A stretch of 26,187 bases of DNA, from NCBI GenBank assembly GCA_947302185.1, contig CAMYVI010000006.1, positions 1 to 26,187 of the forward strand. The letters run 5' to 3'. The position numbers were made by a program, and so were the translations under genes. This DNA is from an uncultured Lachnospiraceae bacterium. GTDB lineage: Bacteria > Bacillota_A > Clostridia > Lachnospirales > Lachnospiraceae. This document shows, one piece after another, positions 15,278 through 22,909 of the stretch. The notes beneath the pieces were generated by a model. That model did no database searches. It saw only the letters and a list, made by a program, of their open reading frames with translations, and was not told the DNA's origin. The first letter of the stretch is position 1; every line of letters begins with the position of its first letter.

Positions 15278-16204
15278 TCATGAGTTGTTGTCTGCTATCA
15301 GGAAAGACCCTGCAGTCATATCGATAGCAATCGCGTCAATAGCGCCGGCCTTCAGATCGTTATAGGCAATCGTATATGTCTCATAAACCTTAAGTTCAGC
15401 AAATGTATCTGCCAGTTCCTTCTGGGAATCCTGAAGCATGTCATAAGCTGACGTAGCTGTCTGAACGCCTACGATTTTTCCGCTGAGATCTGCCAATGTC
15501 TTGATATCGGAATCTCCCGGAACCATGATTCCCTGTGTATTGTTCGAGTAGGTGATGCCCCATGTATAATCATCCTCACGGCCTTCTTTTGTAAAGCCTG
15601 ACCAGATGCAGTCGCAGCTGCCTGCGTTGAGTTCCATGTCCTTTGCATCCCAATTGAAAGGCACAGACTCATATCCCCAGCCGAGATAATCGCATACGGC
15701 CTGGCAGAGTTCTACGTCAAAGCCGCCGACTGAACCGTCGTCCTGAAGATAAGAATACGGCGGATAATCAAGATCGAAACCATGCTTGAATGTAAAGCTG
15801 CTGTCACCCGAACCTTTCTCCGGCAGTGTTGACGCATCAATATCCTCGGCTTTAAGGCAGAGATAATCTTTAATATCCGGATACTTTTCACCGATCTCAT
15901 CATATGTACCATCAAGCACCAACGCCTGAACGGCCCCGCTGACTGTCTCCGCGAGTTCTTCATCGCCTTGACGGAAACCGATTGCATAAGACTCTACGCC
16001 GAGATCTTCATCAAGGAATTTGTAAGAAGATGCGGCTTTAGCTGCCTCGATCTCAGCTGAAGTATCGGCTGTTTCAACCGCCTCGGTTTCGGTAGAAACA
16101 TCTGCTGTCTCTGTGGTAGCAGTTGCTGAAGAAGAGGAACCGCATCCGCTGACTGTAGCCGGAATCAACACCATCGCCATTATAAGAGCAAGTTTCTTTT
16201 TCAT
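15278..16204 (-). CDS. Amino acid ABC transporter substrate-binding lipoprotein, circularly permuted
   Basis: A 308-residue lipoprotein. A signal peptide ends in lipobox VSGC with C21 as the lipidated residue, followed by a Ser/Thr/Glu-rich linker (22-59). Residues 61-117 (YKFLDEDLG ... EKYPDIKDYLCL) match what is normally the C-terminal end of a polar amino acid binding protein, including YAIGFRQGDEEL and the DGTYDEIGEKY helix. Residues 138-308 then give the normal N-terminal and central parts: HGFDLDYPPYSYL, GGFDVELCQAV, the ligand-binding R209 in GREDDYTW, DLSGKIVGVQ and DAIAIDMTAGS (D295). The protein stops at IADNNS, exactly where YKFLDEDLG would follow in a normal family member. All parts are therefore present but in permuted order, joined by the linker 118-137. 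It should bind an amino acid outside the membrane for the permease at 14358. The ATG has GGAGGAGA upstream. Confidence 0.88.
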   Translation of the reverse strand: MKKKLALIMAMVLIPATVSGCGSSSSATATTETADVSTETEAVETADTSAEIEAAKAASSYKFLDEDLGVESYAIGFRQGDEELAETVSGAVQALVLDGTYDEIGEKYPDIKDYLCLKAEDIDASTLPEKGSGDSSFTFKHGFDLDYPPYSYLQDDGSVGGFDVELCQAVCDYLGWGYESVPFNWDAKDMELNAGSCDCIWSGFTKEGREDDYTWGITYSNNTQGIMVPGDSDIKTLADLSGKIVGVQTATSAYDMLQDSQKELADTFAELKVYETYTIAYNDLKAGAIDAIAIDMTAGSFLIADNNS

Positions 16205-16263
16205 TATATGTCTCCTCCATTTTTATGACGTCTCGCGTCAAACTGCTACCATATTATCACGTT

Positions 16264-16292
16264 ACTGTACTAAAAGAAAGTATTTTTTGCAA
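16264..16292 (-). promoter_or_regulatory. Promoter of the binding-protein operon
   Basis: On the minus strand TTGCAA (16287-16292), 17 bases and TACAGT (16264-16269) lie about 60 bases upstream of the ATG at 16204. A GACG/CGTC stem lies in the leader. Confidence 0.45.
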
Positions 16293-16390
16293 TAGTGTGA
16301 TTTTCTTTCAGATTTATATATAAATCGGCATCAGGAATATTCTGAAAAAATTCAAAATGGTTTTCGTCAGGGGCTTTGAGAGCAGGTCTC

Positions 16391-16455
16391 TTAATATAAT
16401 CTTAATATCACAGCAGTTTACCTTAACACCATCTTTGCGCTGTCTTCCGTATAAT
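16391..16455 (+). promoter_or_regulatory. Direct repeats and -10 box upstream of the TrkH/KtrB gene
   Basis: TTAATAT at 16391, TTAATAT at 16402 and TTAACAC at 16423 are spaced by 11 and 21 bases, close to one and two helical turns. A perfect TATAAT is at 16450-16455, but no -35 box lies 17 bases upstream. This is the layout of a promoter activated by an OmpR/PhoB-family regulator bound to direct repeats. The KdpE-like protein encoded at 21008 is an obvious candidate. Confidence 0.5.
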
Positions 16456-16489
16456 GAGGATGCAGGGGGGAGCTATCCGGAGGTCAAAT

Positions 16490-17827
16490 ATGAACAGAAA
16501 AAGAATCATTAAGAAAAATCTGTCTTCCTTTCAGATCATAATTCTCGGATTTTTAGGACTGATACTGACAGGTGCCTTTTTGCTTATGCTTCCCATCGCG
16601 ACGAAAAGCGGGCAGATCCCCACGCCGGAAGAAGCTCTGTTCACTTCAACATCCGCTGTATGCGTGACAGGGCTGGTGATTCGTGACACTGCGACATACT
16701 GGTCCGCTTTCGGACAGGCCGTCATAATGGTTTTGATACAGCTCGGAGGACTCGGGATCATCTTTCTCGCCGCATTAGTTTTCACTCTTTCAGGGAGAAG
16801 GCTCTCCATACTTGAGAGCAGTATACTACAGGATACTATATCCGCACATCAGGTCGGAGGTATCCGAAAAATGACTGTTTTTTTCTTTAAAGCTGCAATT
16901 GCTGCCGAACTGCTGGGAGCGCTCATCATGCTGCCGGCATTTTGCACAAGATACGGAATCACCGGCATCTGGATGGCTGTTTTTCATTCTGTCTCGGCTT
17001 TTTGTAATGCCGGTTTCGACCTGATGGGAGACAAAACAGGTCCGTTTTCCTCCCTGACTTCGTTCAGTGCTGATTTCGGAATCGTTATCCCGATATCCTT
17101 ATTGATCATAATCGGCGGAATAGGCTTCCTGACATGGGATGATATAGCCAAAAACAAGCTGCATATTAAAAAATACCGGATGCAGAGCAAGGTAATACTG
17201 CTGTCAACTGCGCTGCTTATCATTGTTCCCGCCCTCTTTCTGTATCTTTATGAGTATTCCGGATATCCCTTTAAAGAAAGAATCTGTCTCTCGCTGTTCC
17301 AGTCAGTCACACCGAGAACTGCGGGTTTTAATACTGCCGATCTGACGGCTTTAAGGGGTTCCGGCCGTATGCTTCTGATCCTTCTCATGCTGATCGGCGG
17401 CTCTCCCGGCTCGACAGCGGGCGGAATGAAAAACACTACTATAACAGTACTCCTGGCCAATACCCTGACAGTCTTCAGAAGAAAGAAAAACGTACAGATT
17501 CTCGGCAGACGTGTAGAAGACGGAACAATCAGTACAGCTTCTACAATCCTAATGATGTATGTTTTCCTCTCATTATCGGGATCTTTCATTATCAGCATCT
17601 CAGACGGCCTTCCGATAGGCACATGCCTGTTTGAAAGCGCATCGGCAATCGGAACCGTCGGTCTGTCTCTCGGGGTCACGCCTTCTCTCAGCACTGTATC
17701 TCATGTGGTTCTCATTCTTCTGATGTTTATCGGACGGGTAGGCGGGCTTACTCTGGTTTATGCAGCTGTCACCGGCAGGACTGCTGAAGTATCACTTTGC
17801 CCGGTTGAAAAAATAATAATCGGATAG
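16490..17827 (+). CDS. Potassium uptake protein, TrkH/KtrB family pore subunit
   Basis: A 445-residue membrane protein forming the ion-conducting pore of a Trk/Ktr system. Four M-P-M units are visible from their selectivity-filter loops: SAVCVTGL (G61), SAFCNAGF (G175), TPRTAGFN (G279) and AIGTVGLS (G391). The last transmembrane unit ends near the C-terminus in GRVGGLTLVYA. Length fits KtrB more than the larger TrkH, and the neighbour is a single-unit RCK protein as in Ktr systems. CGGAGG lies just before the ATG at 16490; an in-frame ATG at 16454 lies within the predicted promoter and is rejected. An operon with ktrA-like, a small membrane gene and a two-component pair follows. Confidence 0.93.
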   Translation: MNRKRIIKKNLSSFQIIILGFLGLILTGAFLLMLPIATKSGQIPTPEEALFTSTSAVCVTGLVIRDTATYWSAFGQAVIMVLIQLGGLGIIFLAALVFTLSGRRLSILESSILQDTISAHQVGGIRKMTVFFFKAAIAAELLGALIMLPAFCTRYGITGIWMAVFHSVSAFCNAGFDLMGDKTGPFSSLTSFSADFGIVIPISLLIIIGGIGFLTWDDIAKNKLHIKKYRMQSKVILLSTALLIIVPALFLYLYEYSGYPFKERICLSLFQSVTPRTAGFNTADLTALRGSGRMLLILLMLIGGSPGSTAGGMKNTTITVLLANTLTVFRRKKNVQILGRRVEDGTISTASTILMMYVFLSLSGSFIISISDGLPIGTCLFESASAIGTVGLSLGVTPSLSTVSHVVLILLMFIGRVGGLTLVYAAVTGRTAEVSLCPVEKIIIG

Positions 17828-17901
17828 CACAAAGATTTCGGCATTTGTCAAAATGCAGCTTGTCCTGCTCAGTGCAGTTTTCCTTTAAACGGAGGTATTT
17901 T

Positions 17902-18549
17902 ATGAAATCAATTCTTCTGATAGGGCTCAACAGTTTCGGGACCATGATAGCGAAACAATTGTATGCGCTCGGACATCAGGTCATGGCCGTGGACAGGGAT
18001 GAATCCAGAGTCAATGTCCTGCTCCCCATCGTGACGGACGCACAAATCGGTGACAGCACAAACGAAGCATTCCTTAAGTCTCTCGGAATTCCGAACTATG
18101 ACGTATGCATTGTGACTATAGGCGGAGATTTTCAGAGTTCTCTTGAAACCACTGCGCTGCTTAAGGAGCTGGGGGGAAGGCTGGTCGTATCACGCGCGGA
18201 CAGAGATGTTCAGGCAAAGTTTCTCCTTCGCAACGGAGCAGACGAAGTGATCATGCCTGAAAAACAGATCGCCGAATGGGCTGCCATACGATACGCTTCC
18301 AATCATATTTTGGACTATATCAGGCTTGACGATGACCACGCCATATATGAAGTATCCGTCCCGCCGGAATGGGTCGGAAAAACGATCGGCCAAATCGATA
18401 TACGAAAGCATTACGGTATTACGATCCTGGCCATTAAGAAAAACGGCAGGATGATCCTGTCCGTCACGCCGGACACTATGCTCCGGAACGGCATAACGAT
18501 GCTTGTACTTGGCGAGTACAGGGCAATGCAGAGATGCTTCCATATTTGA
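17902..18549 (+). CDS. Potassium uptake regulatory subunit, TrkA/KtrA family
   Basis: A 215-residue cytoplasmic RCK protein gating the pore encoded upstream. The N-terminal Rossmann domain has GLNSFG (8-13) as nucleotide loop and D31 in AVDRDE, favouring NAD(H)- or ATP/ADP-type binding. The C-terminal RCK_C domain spans about 137-215 (YEVSVPPEWVGKTIGQIDIR). RCK_C domains of Gram-positive KtrA proteins bind c-di-AMP, which closes the channel; whether this one does is inferred. ACGGAGG precedes the ATG at 17902, 74 bases after the pore gene. Confidence 0.92.
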   Translation: MKSILLIGLNSFGTMIAKQLYALGHQVMAVDRDESRVNVLLPIVTDAQIGDSTNEAFLKSLGIPNYDVCIVTIGGDFQSSLETTALLKELGGRLVVSRADRDVQAKFLLRNGADEVIMPEKQIAEWAAIRYASNHILDYIRLDDDHAIYEVSVPPEWVGKTIGQIDIRKHYGITILAIKKNGRMILSVTPDTMLRNGITMLVLGEYRAMQRCFHI

Positions 18550-18646
18550 ACATTTCTGATTTAAGCTCTGAAGCAGAATTCTAAGAATGTAAGTCTATGC
18601 TTTTTTCATAAACGGAACTTGTTTCTAACGTGTACATAAGGCACCC

Positions 18647-18685
18647 GCAGCTTTGAAAAGCAGCTTTGAAAAGCAGTTTTGAAAC
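18647..18685 (+). repeat. Three 13-bp tandem repeats before the small membrane gene
   Basis: GCAGCTTTGAAAA occurs at 18647-18659 and 18660-18672, and GCAGTTTTGAAAC at 18673-18685. The array ends immediately before the GGAGG of the 63-residue gene, so a change in copy number would shift the leader but not the reading frame. Confidence 0.8.
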
Positions 18686-18698
18686 GGAGGTAAATCTT

Positions 18699-18890
18699 AT
18701 GATAGAACTTTCACTGGTCCTGTTGATTGCAGTAATTTTTACTCTCGGCTATTACATAATATACCGTTTCGGATGTTTTGCCGACATCATTGAACATGCA
18801 CGCGGCAGCAGTTTTGAAAACAGTGCCGAAGATAGCAGCCGGGGCGAATACACGGAGTATAGCCATTCCTCGACTGAGCACCGGAACTGA
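18699..18890 (+). CDS. Small single-span membrane protein in the potassium operon
   Basis: A 63-residue protein with one N-terminal membrane helix (IELSLVLLIAVIFTLGYYII) followed by RFGCFADIIEHARG and a polar, Ser/Glu-rich cytoplasmic or extracellular tail. ACGGAGG precedes the ATG at 18699. It lies between the KtrA-like gene and the KdpD-like kinase. KdpF of E. coli is a small single-span protein in a potassium operon, but it is only about 29 residues and sequence similarity is not evident. A modulator of the pore or the kinase is a reasonable guess. I do not recognise a family. Confidence 0.75.
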   Translation: MIELSLVLLIAVIFTLGYYIIYRFGCFADIIEHARGSSFENSAEDSSRGEYTEYSHSSTEHRN

Positions 18891-19000
18891 CGCAGAGGAT
18901 AAGCTTTTTAAGCGGAGAATATGCCTTTAAGTAAACCGGAATATCCGATATAAATGCACATCTGAGCATCGGAACAGCAGTAGAGGAGTATGCCTTTTTA

Positions 19001-19009
19001 TGCTATAAT
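19001..19009 (+). promoter_or_regulatory. Extended -10 promoter of the KdpD-like gene
   Basis: TGCTATAAT (19001-19009) is an extended -10 element 30 bases before the kinase ATG, without a -35 match. It would allow the two-component genes to be expressed apart from the channel genes. Confidence 0.45.
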
Positions 19010-19038
19010 AGAATATCTGATGGCAGAGGATAAATGAC

Positions 19039-21015
19039 ATGGATAAGATATTAGAGAACAGTGAACGGATACTGGTCTGCCTGTCTTCATCTCCTTCAAA
19101 TCAAAAAGTGATTGCTGCCGCCGCCAAAATGGCGGTTGCTTTTCACGCCATACTGACAGCTATGTACGTTAAGCCGCCGGACTATGAAAGTCTTCCTGCC
19201 TCTGACAGGCAGCGGCTTCAGGATAATATCGAATTTGCAGAACAGAACGGTGCTTCCGTAACGACAGTCACCGGCAACGATGTTGCAATCCAGATAGCGG
19301 AATACGCTCACATTTCCGGAACCACCAAAATCGTAGTAGGAAGGAGCGGTGCGAGACGGCAGCATTTTTGGAGTAAAGCGCCTTTGACCGAACAGCTCAT
19401 CCTGAGTGTTCCGGACGTTGATGTCTACATTATCCCGGATTCAGCGGCGGATTTGAAACAGCAGAACAGCAGGTTATTCTCTGCCGGCCGGATCCGGCTG
19501 TCGTGGAAAGATTCCCTCCTGACATTTATGCTCCTTATCGCTTCCGTAAATGTAGGTCTGCTTTTTACAAGATTCGGTTTTTCCGAATCAAATATTATAA
19601 CCGTATTTATTCTCGGTGTTCTGGTCATAGCCGTTGTAACAGTCAGTCCTGTTTACAGTGTTGTAGGCTCTCTGGCCAGCGTTCTGCTGTTCAATTACTT
19701 ATTCATAGAACCCAGATTCAGCTTTCATACTTATGAGACCGAGTATGTTGTAACATTCGGCATTATGCTGATTTCATCACTGATTACCGGATCACTAGCG
19801 AATAAGCTCAAACAAAATGCAAGGCAGTCCTCACGGGAAGCCTTCCGGGCAAAAGTCCTTTTTGATACGAACCGGCTTTTGCAGAAAGCGTCAAGCGCGG
19901 ACGACGTTATAAAAATCACTGCAAGGCAGATAGCAACGCTCCTGAATCGTGATGTGATTGTATATCCCGCAGCTGATGACGGAACACTCGGCCGCAGAAT
20001 CAAGCCTGAGGTTCCCCATTACTCCGGTGATATTCCTTCTCTTGATGACAATGAATCAGTCATCGCGCAGTGGGTCTTTCGGAATCAGCTCCCCGCAGGA
20101 TTTCATTGCAAAGAATTCAGTCAGGCAAAAGCCTCCTATCATCCTATATCAATCAATGGATTCTGTTATGGCGTGATAGGCATTTATCTGAATGGCATAG
20201 ATTTGGAGTCTTTTGAATACAGCGTTTTTGTCTCCATATTGGGTGAGTGCGCCCTGGCTCTGGAAAGTCTTCGGAATGCTGCGGAAAAAGAGCAGGCTGC
20301 AATAGCAATGCGCAACGAGCAGCTGAGATCCAACCTGCTACGTTCGATTTCACATGATATCCGTACTCCTCTCACCACCATATCGGGAAATGCCAGTAAT
20401 CTTCTTTCCCATTATGACCATCTTGACCGTGAGACACTTGAACAGATTTTCTCAGATATCTATGACGACTCCGAGTGGCTGATCAATCTTGTTGAAAATC
20501 TCCTCTCCATATCCAGGATTGAGAACGGGCAGATGGATCTCCATCTTTCTCTGAATATCGTTAATGATGTCGTAGATGAAGCCTTGAGACATGTAGATAA
20601 AAATGCATCCGATCACGTTATTACTGTTATTCAAAGTTCTGATATCCTGATTGCAAGACTGGATGCGAGGCTGATTGCACAAGTCCTGATCAATCTGGTC
20701 AATAACGCGATAAAGAATACTCAGACCGGATCCCATATCACGATCAAAAGTGATAAGAAAGAAAATTTTGTGTATGTATCCGTTTGTGACGACGGTCCCG
20801 GAATCCCGGATTCCATGAAACCGCATGTTTTTGAAATGTTCTACACTATGGAGGGGAATATTACAGACGGAAGAAGGGGCATCGGTCTCGGTCTTGCTCT
20901 CTGTAAATCAATAATTGAAGCCCATGGAGGAAATATCACTCTCAGAGACAATTCCCCTACCGGCTGCTGTTTTCAATTCTCACTTCCATCAGAGGAGGTA
21001 AATGTGAATGAATAA
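19039..21015 (+). CDS. KdpD-like sensor histidine kinase lacking the N-terminal KdpD domain
   Basis: A 658-residue membrane kinase. Residues 1-135 form a universal-stress-protein (Usp) domain. Residues about 155-258 are the four-helix DUF4118 region of KdpD. A GAF-like region covers about 270-410. The dimerisation domain has phosphoacceptor H439 in SISHDIRTPL. The catalytic domain has N555/N556 (NLVNNAIKNT), DDGPGIPD (584-591) and GIGLGLAL. Full-length KdpD is near 900 residues and begins with an ATP-binding KdpD domain of about 230 residues, which is missing here. The Usp domain holds S16-x-S18, 20 residues, then LTAMY (39-43), close to the c-di-AMP-binding motif SXS-X20-FTAXY reported for S. 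aureus KdpD. AGAGGA precedes the ATG. Likely role: sensing potassium, osmotic or c-di-AMP state. Confidence 0.92.
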   Translation: MDKILENSERILVCLSSSPSNQKVIAAAAKMAVAFHAILTAMYVKPPDYESLPASDRQRLQDNIEFAEQNGASVTTVTGNDVAIQIAEYAHISGTTKIVVGRSGARRQHFWSKAPLTEQLILSVPDVDVYIIPDSAADLKQQNSRLFSAGRIRLSWKDSLLTFMLLIASVNVGLLFTRFGFSESNIITVFILGVLVIAVVTVSPVYSVVGSLASVLLFNYLFIEPRFSFHTYETEYVVTFGIMLISSLITGSLANKLKQNARQSSREAFRAKVLFDTNRLLQKASSADDVIKITARQIATLLNRDVIVYPAADDGTLGRRIKPEVPHYSGDIPSLDDNESVIAQWVFRNQLPAGFHCKEFSQAKASYHPISINGFCYGVIGIYLNGIDLESFEYSVFVSILGECALALESLRNAAEKEQAAIAMRNEQLRSNLLRSISHDIRTPLTTISGNASNLLSHYDHLDRETLEQIFSDIYDDSEWLINLVENLLSISRIENGQMDLHLSLNIVNDVVDEALRHVDKNASDHVITVIQSSDILIARLDARLIAQVLINLVNNAIKNTQTGSHITIKSDKKENFVYVSVCDDGPGIPDSMKPHVFEMFYTMEGNITDGRRGIGLGLALCKSIIEAHGGNITLRDNSPTGCCFQFSLPSEEVNVNE

Positions 21016-21709
21016 GCCTACAATTCTGGTCGTTGAAGATGACGGACCGGTCCGCAACCTGATGGTTACCACGCTGAAAACTCACAGCTATAAATATCTG
21101 ACGGCAGCTCAGGGTTCGGAAGCCGTTATGATGGCGTCATCTCATAACCCTGATGTCGTCTTTCTGGATCTCGGTCTGCCGGATATGGATGGAGTCGATG
21201 TAATAAAACATATAAGAAGCTGGTCTAATATGCCTATCATAGTGATAAGCGCCCGCAGCGAGGACGAAGATAAAATCACTGCACTCGATGCCGGAGCAGA
21301 CGATTATCTGACTAAACCTTTTTCAGTAGATGAGCTTCTGGCCAGACTCCGTGTCACAGTCCGCCGGTTAGCTCTCATGAACACCGAAGGAAATGCAGAC
21401 AGTTCTCTATATACGAACGGAGCTCTGAAAATCGATTATGCCGCCGGATGTGCTTATTTGAACGGTGAGGAGCTCAAACTTACGCCCATTGAATACAAAC
21501 TGCTCTGTCTACTTGCAAGGAATACCGGAAAAGTTCTGACCCATACCTATATTACACAGAATATCTGGGGACAGAGCTGGGACAACGACATTGCCTCACT
21601 CCGGGTTTTTATGGTGACCTTACGTAAAAAACTCGAATCTGTCCCTGATACACCTCAATATATTCAGACTCATATAGGTATCGGCTACAGGATGATAAAA
21701 GTTGAGTAA
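21008..21709 (+). CDS. KdpE-like response regulator (OmpR family)
   Basis: A 233-residue regulator. The receiver domain has acidic pocket D10/D11 (VVEDDGPV), phosphoacceptor D54 (FLDLGLPD) and the conserved Lys in DYLTKPF. The C-terminal winged helix (ELKLTPIEYKLLCLL ... VRTHIGIGYRM-like end) binds DNA as a dimer at direct repeats. It overlaps the kinase gene by eight bases, so the two are coupled and form a cognate pair. Because kdpFABC is absent nearby, the direct repeats at 16391 before the KtrB-like gene are a plausible target. Confidence 0.94.
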   Translation: MNKPTILVVEDDGPVRNLMVTTLKTHSYKYLTAAQGSEAVMMASSHNPDVVFLDLGLPDMDGVDVIKHIRSWSNMPIIVISARSEDEDKITALDAGADDYLTKPFSVDELLARLRVTVRRLALMNTEGNADSSLYTNGALKIDYAAGCAYLNGEELKLTPIEYKLLCLLARNTGKVLTHTYITQNIWGQSWDNDIASLRVFMVTLRKKLESVPDTPQYIQTHIGIGYRMIKVE

Positions 21710-21764
21710 TTAACAACTCAAGCTTCCCACTCGCTGACCGATACTTCATGCAGGATTTTTTCTC

Positions 21765-21838
21765 TTTAATAAAAAAATAATCTCCGCCTAATAGATTCAT
21801 TCTCGGTACGTCCGAAAACAATCTATTAGGCGGAGATT
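21765..21838. terminator. Strong 19-bp hairpin terminator between convergent genes
   Basis: AATCTCCGCCTAATAGATT (21779-21797) pairs perfectly with 21820-21838. On the minus strand the stem is followed by ATTTTTTTATT, a good terminator for the GlsB-like gene. On the plus strand TTTGACATTT follows, so it may also stop transcripts from the KdpE-like gene. Confidence 0.8.
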
Positions 21839-21881
21839 TGACATTTAAGCAGAAAATACGACTGATATATCTTGGATGTTG

Positions 21882-22115
21882 CTATTTCAGTGCTCTTCCC
21901 AAAGCAATCAAAATACACGCACCAATGACACCCACGATAATTCTTCCGATGATTCCTTCACCGTATATTCCAAAAGCGCTGAGTACAATGTTTCCTACAA
22001 CTCCACCCACGATACCGATGACGATATTGCCCAGCATCGAAAAGTGACTGCTCATAAGCTTTCCGGCAAGCCATCCGGCAATGCCGCTTATGATAATACT
22101 GATTATAATTCCCAT
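21882..22115 (-). CDS. GlsB/YeaQ/YmgE family (transglycosylase-associated) small membrane protein
   Basis: A 77-residue, Gly- and Ile-rich protein with three hydrophobic segments: IISIIISGIAGWLAGKLM, GNIVIGIVGGVVGNIVL and GIIGRIIVGVIGACILIALG. This matches the GlsB/YeaQ family of small stress-associated membrane proteins, whose molecular role is not settled. The ATG at 22115 is preferred: AGGA lies nine bases upstream. An upstream ATG at 22133 would add KGCHS. The next 179 bases (22116-22294) hold no supported gene. Confidence 0.88.
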   Translation of the reverse strand: MGIIISIIISGIAGWLAGKLMSSHFSMLGNIVIGIVGGVVGNIVLSAFGIYGEGIIGRIIVGVIGACILIALGRALK

Positions 22116-22294
22116 ACTGTGACATCCTTTCATTAAATTATTGGTAAATATACTCTTTGTTCACGTACGTGTCAATAATAATCTTCCGAAAAGAGCTACA
22201 ACGAGGAGATGAAGAAATATACGATACGAGGAAAGCTCTTCGCGGTAATCGGTAAAAATATCAATAATCGACTGGCTGTATTCAGCTGATGACC

Positions 22295-22597
22295 TTATCG
22301 CTCTTTTTCAAGCAACGGTTCCAATTTCTTTCTTCGGAGCAGAAACAAAAGACCGGCAGTCCACCTTTTTTTCAACTTGTTTATATCGGTATAGTAGATG
22401 TCTGTCTTTTTCAGGAATATGACTGCAATGAAGACAGGTACGGCAAATATCAATTGTGCCGCGAAGGCAGCTATGTACGAATTGCCTATGGCGTTTCTAA
22501 CCAGCTGGCCTACTGTCTTGTAAACGGTCAGTGAAACAACGATTGCAATGAATCCGTAAAGAACTTCTTTGTATACTTCCCTGTTATCTTTGCTCAT
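22295..22597 (-). CDS. Small two-span membrane protein, uncharacterised
   Basis: A 100-residue protein with two membrane segments (about VLYGFIAIVVSLTVYKTVG and AAFAAQLIFAVPVFIAVIFL). A basic C-terminal tail (KKRWTAGLLFLLRRKK) follows. GGAGGAG lies eight bases before the ATG at 22597, so the longer frame back to 22666 is rejected. A TATAC-rich imperfect palindrome at about 22625-22645 lies in its upstream region and may mark the promoter. No family is recognised. Confidence 0.7.
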   Translation of the reverse strand: MSKDNREVYKEVLYGFIAIVVSLTVYKTVGQLVRNAIGNSYIAAFAAQLIFAVPVFIAVIFLKKTDIYYTDINKLKKRWTAGLLFLLRRKKLEPLLEKER

Positions 22598-22747
22598 TTT
22601 GTGATACTCCTCCGCTAAATAGTCTATATACACTGAGTATATCACTTGGTGAGACGTGTCAGTCAATAAGTTTTAATTCCTTCTTCAAGTGCGGCCTTCC
22701 CGCCTCCTGCATAGCAGAAGGATTATTTTGTCTGTGGTACAACATAA

Positions 22748-22846
22748 GGGGCTGTCGCATTAAGGCGCGGCACCACTACATATAGCAGACGTTATTTGCA
22801 AATGTCTACAATATGTAGTGGTTGCACTGCCTAATGCGACAGCCCC
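22748..22846. mobile_element. 99-bp palindromic element with GGGGCTGTCGCATTA ends
   Basis: GGGGCTGTCGCATTA (22748-22762) and TAATGCGACAGCCCC (22832-22846) are perfect inverted ends. Inside, ACCACTACATAT pairs with ATATGTAGTGGT, so nearly the whole element folds into one long stem. GGGGCTGTCGCA-type ends are seen on some insertion sequences, so this may be a MITE. It may also end transcription of the surface-protein gene at 22910. It lies in the 312-base gap 22598-22909, which otherwise holds no gene. Confidence 0.6.
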
Positions 22847-22909
22847 GTTTTTACAAAAGATATTTATCGAAATGCTGAGCAGTTACGATGCAAAATGATT
22901 GACACGGCA

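Noticed and set aside
15270..15300. Truncation of the binding protein by insertion of the palindromic DNA next to its stop
   Set aside because: The apparently missing C-terminal segment is present at residues 61-117, and bases beyond the stop do not encode it in any frame.
18647..18685. CRISPR-like array
   Set aside because: Units are 13 bases and directly adjacent with no spacers.
22165..22320. Minus-strand open stretch with a hydrophobic end beyond the two-span membrane gene
   Set aside because: About 48 codons remain open and look protein-like, but there is no start codon or ribosome site; chance or a remnant.
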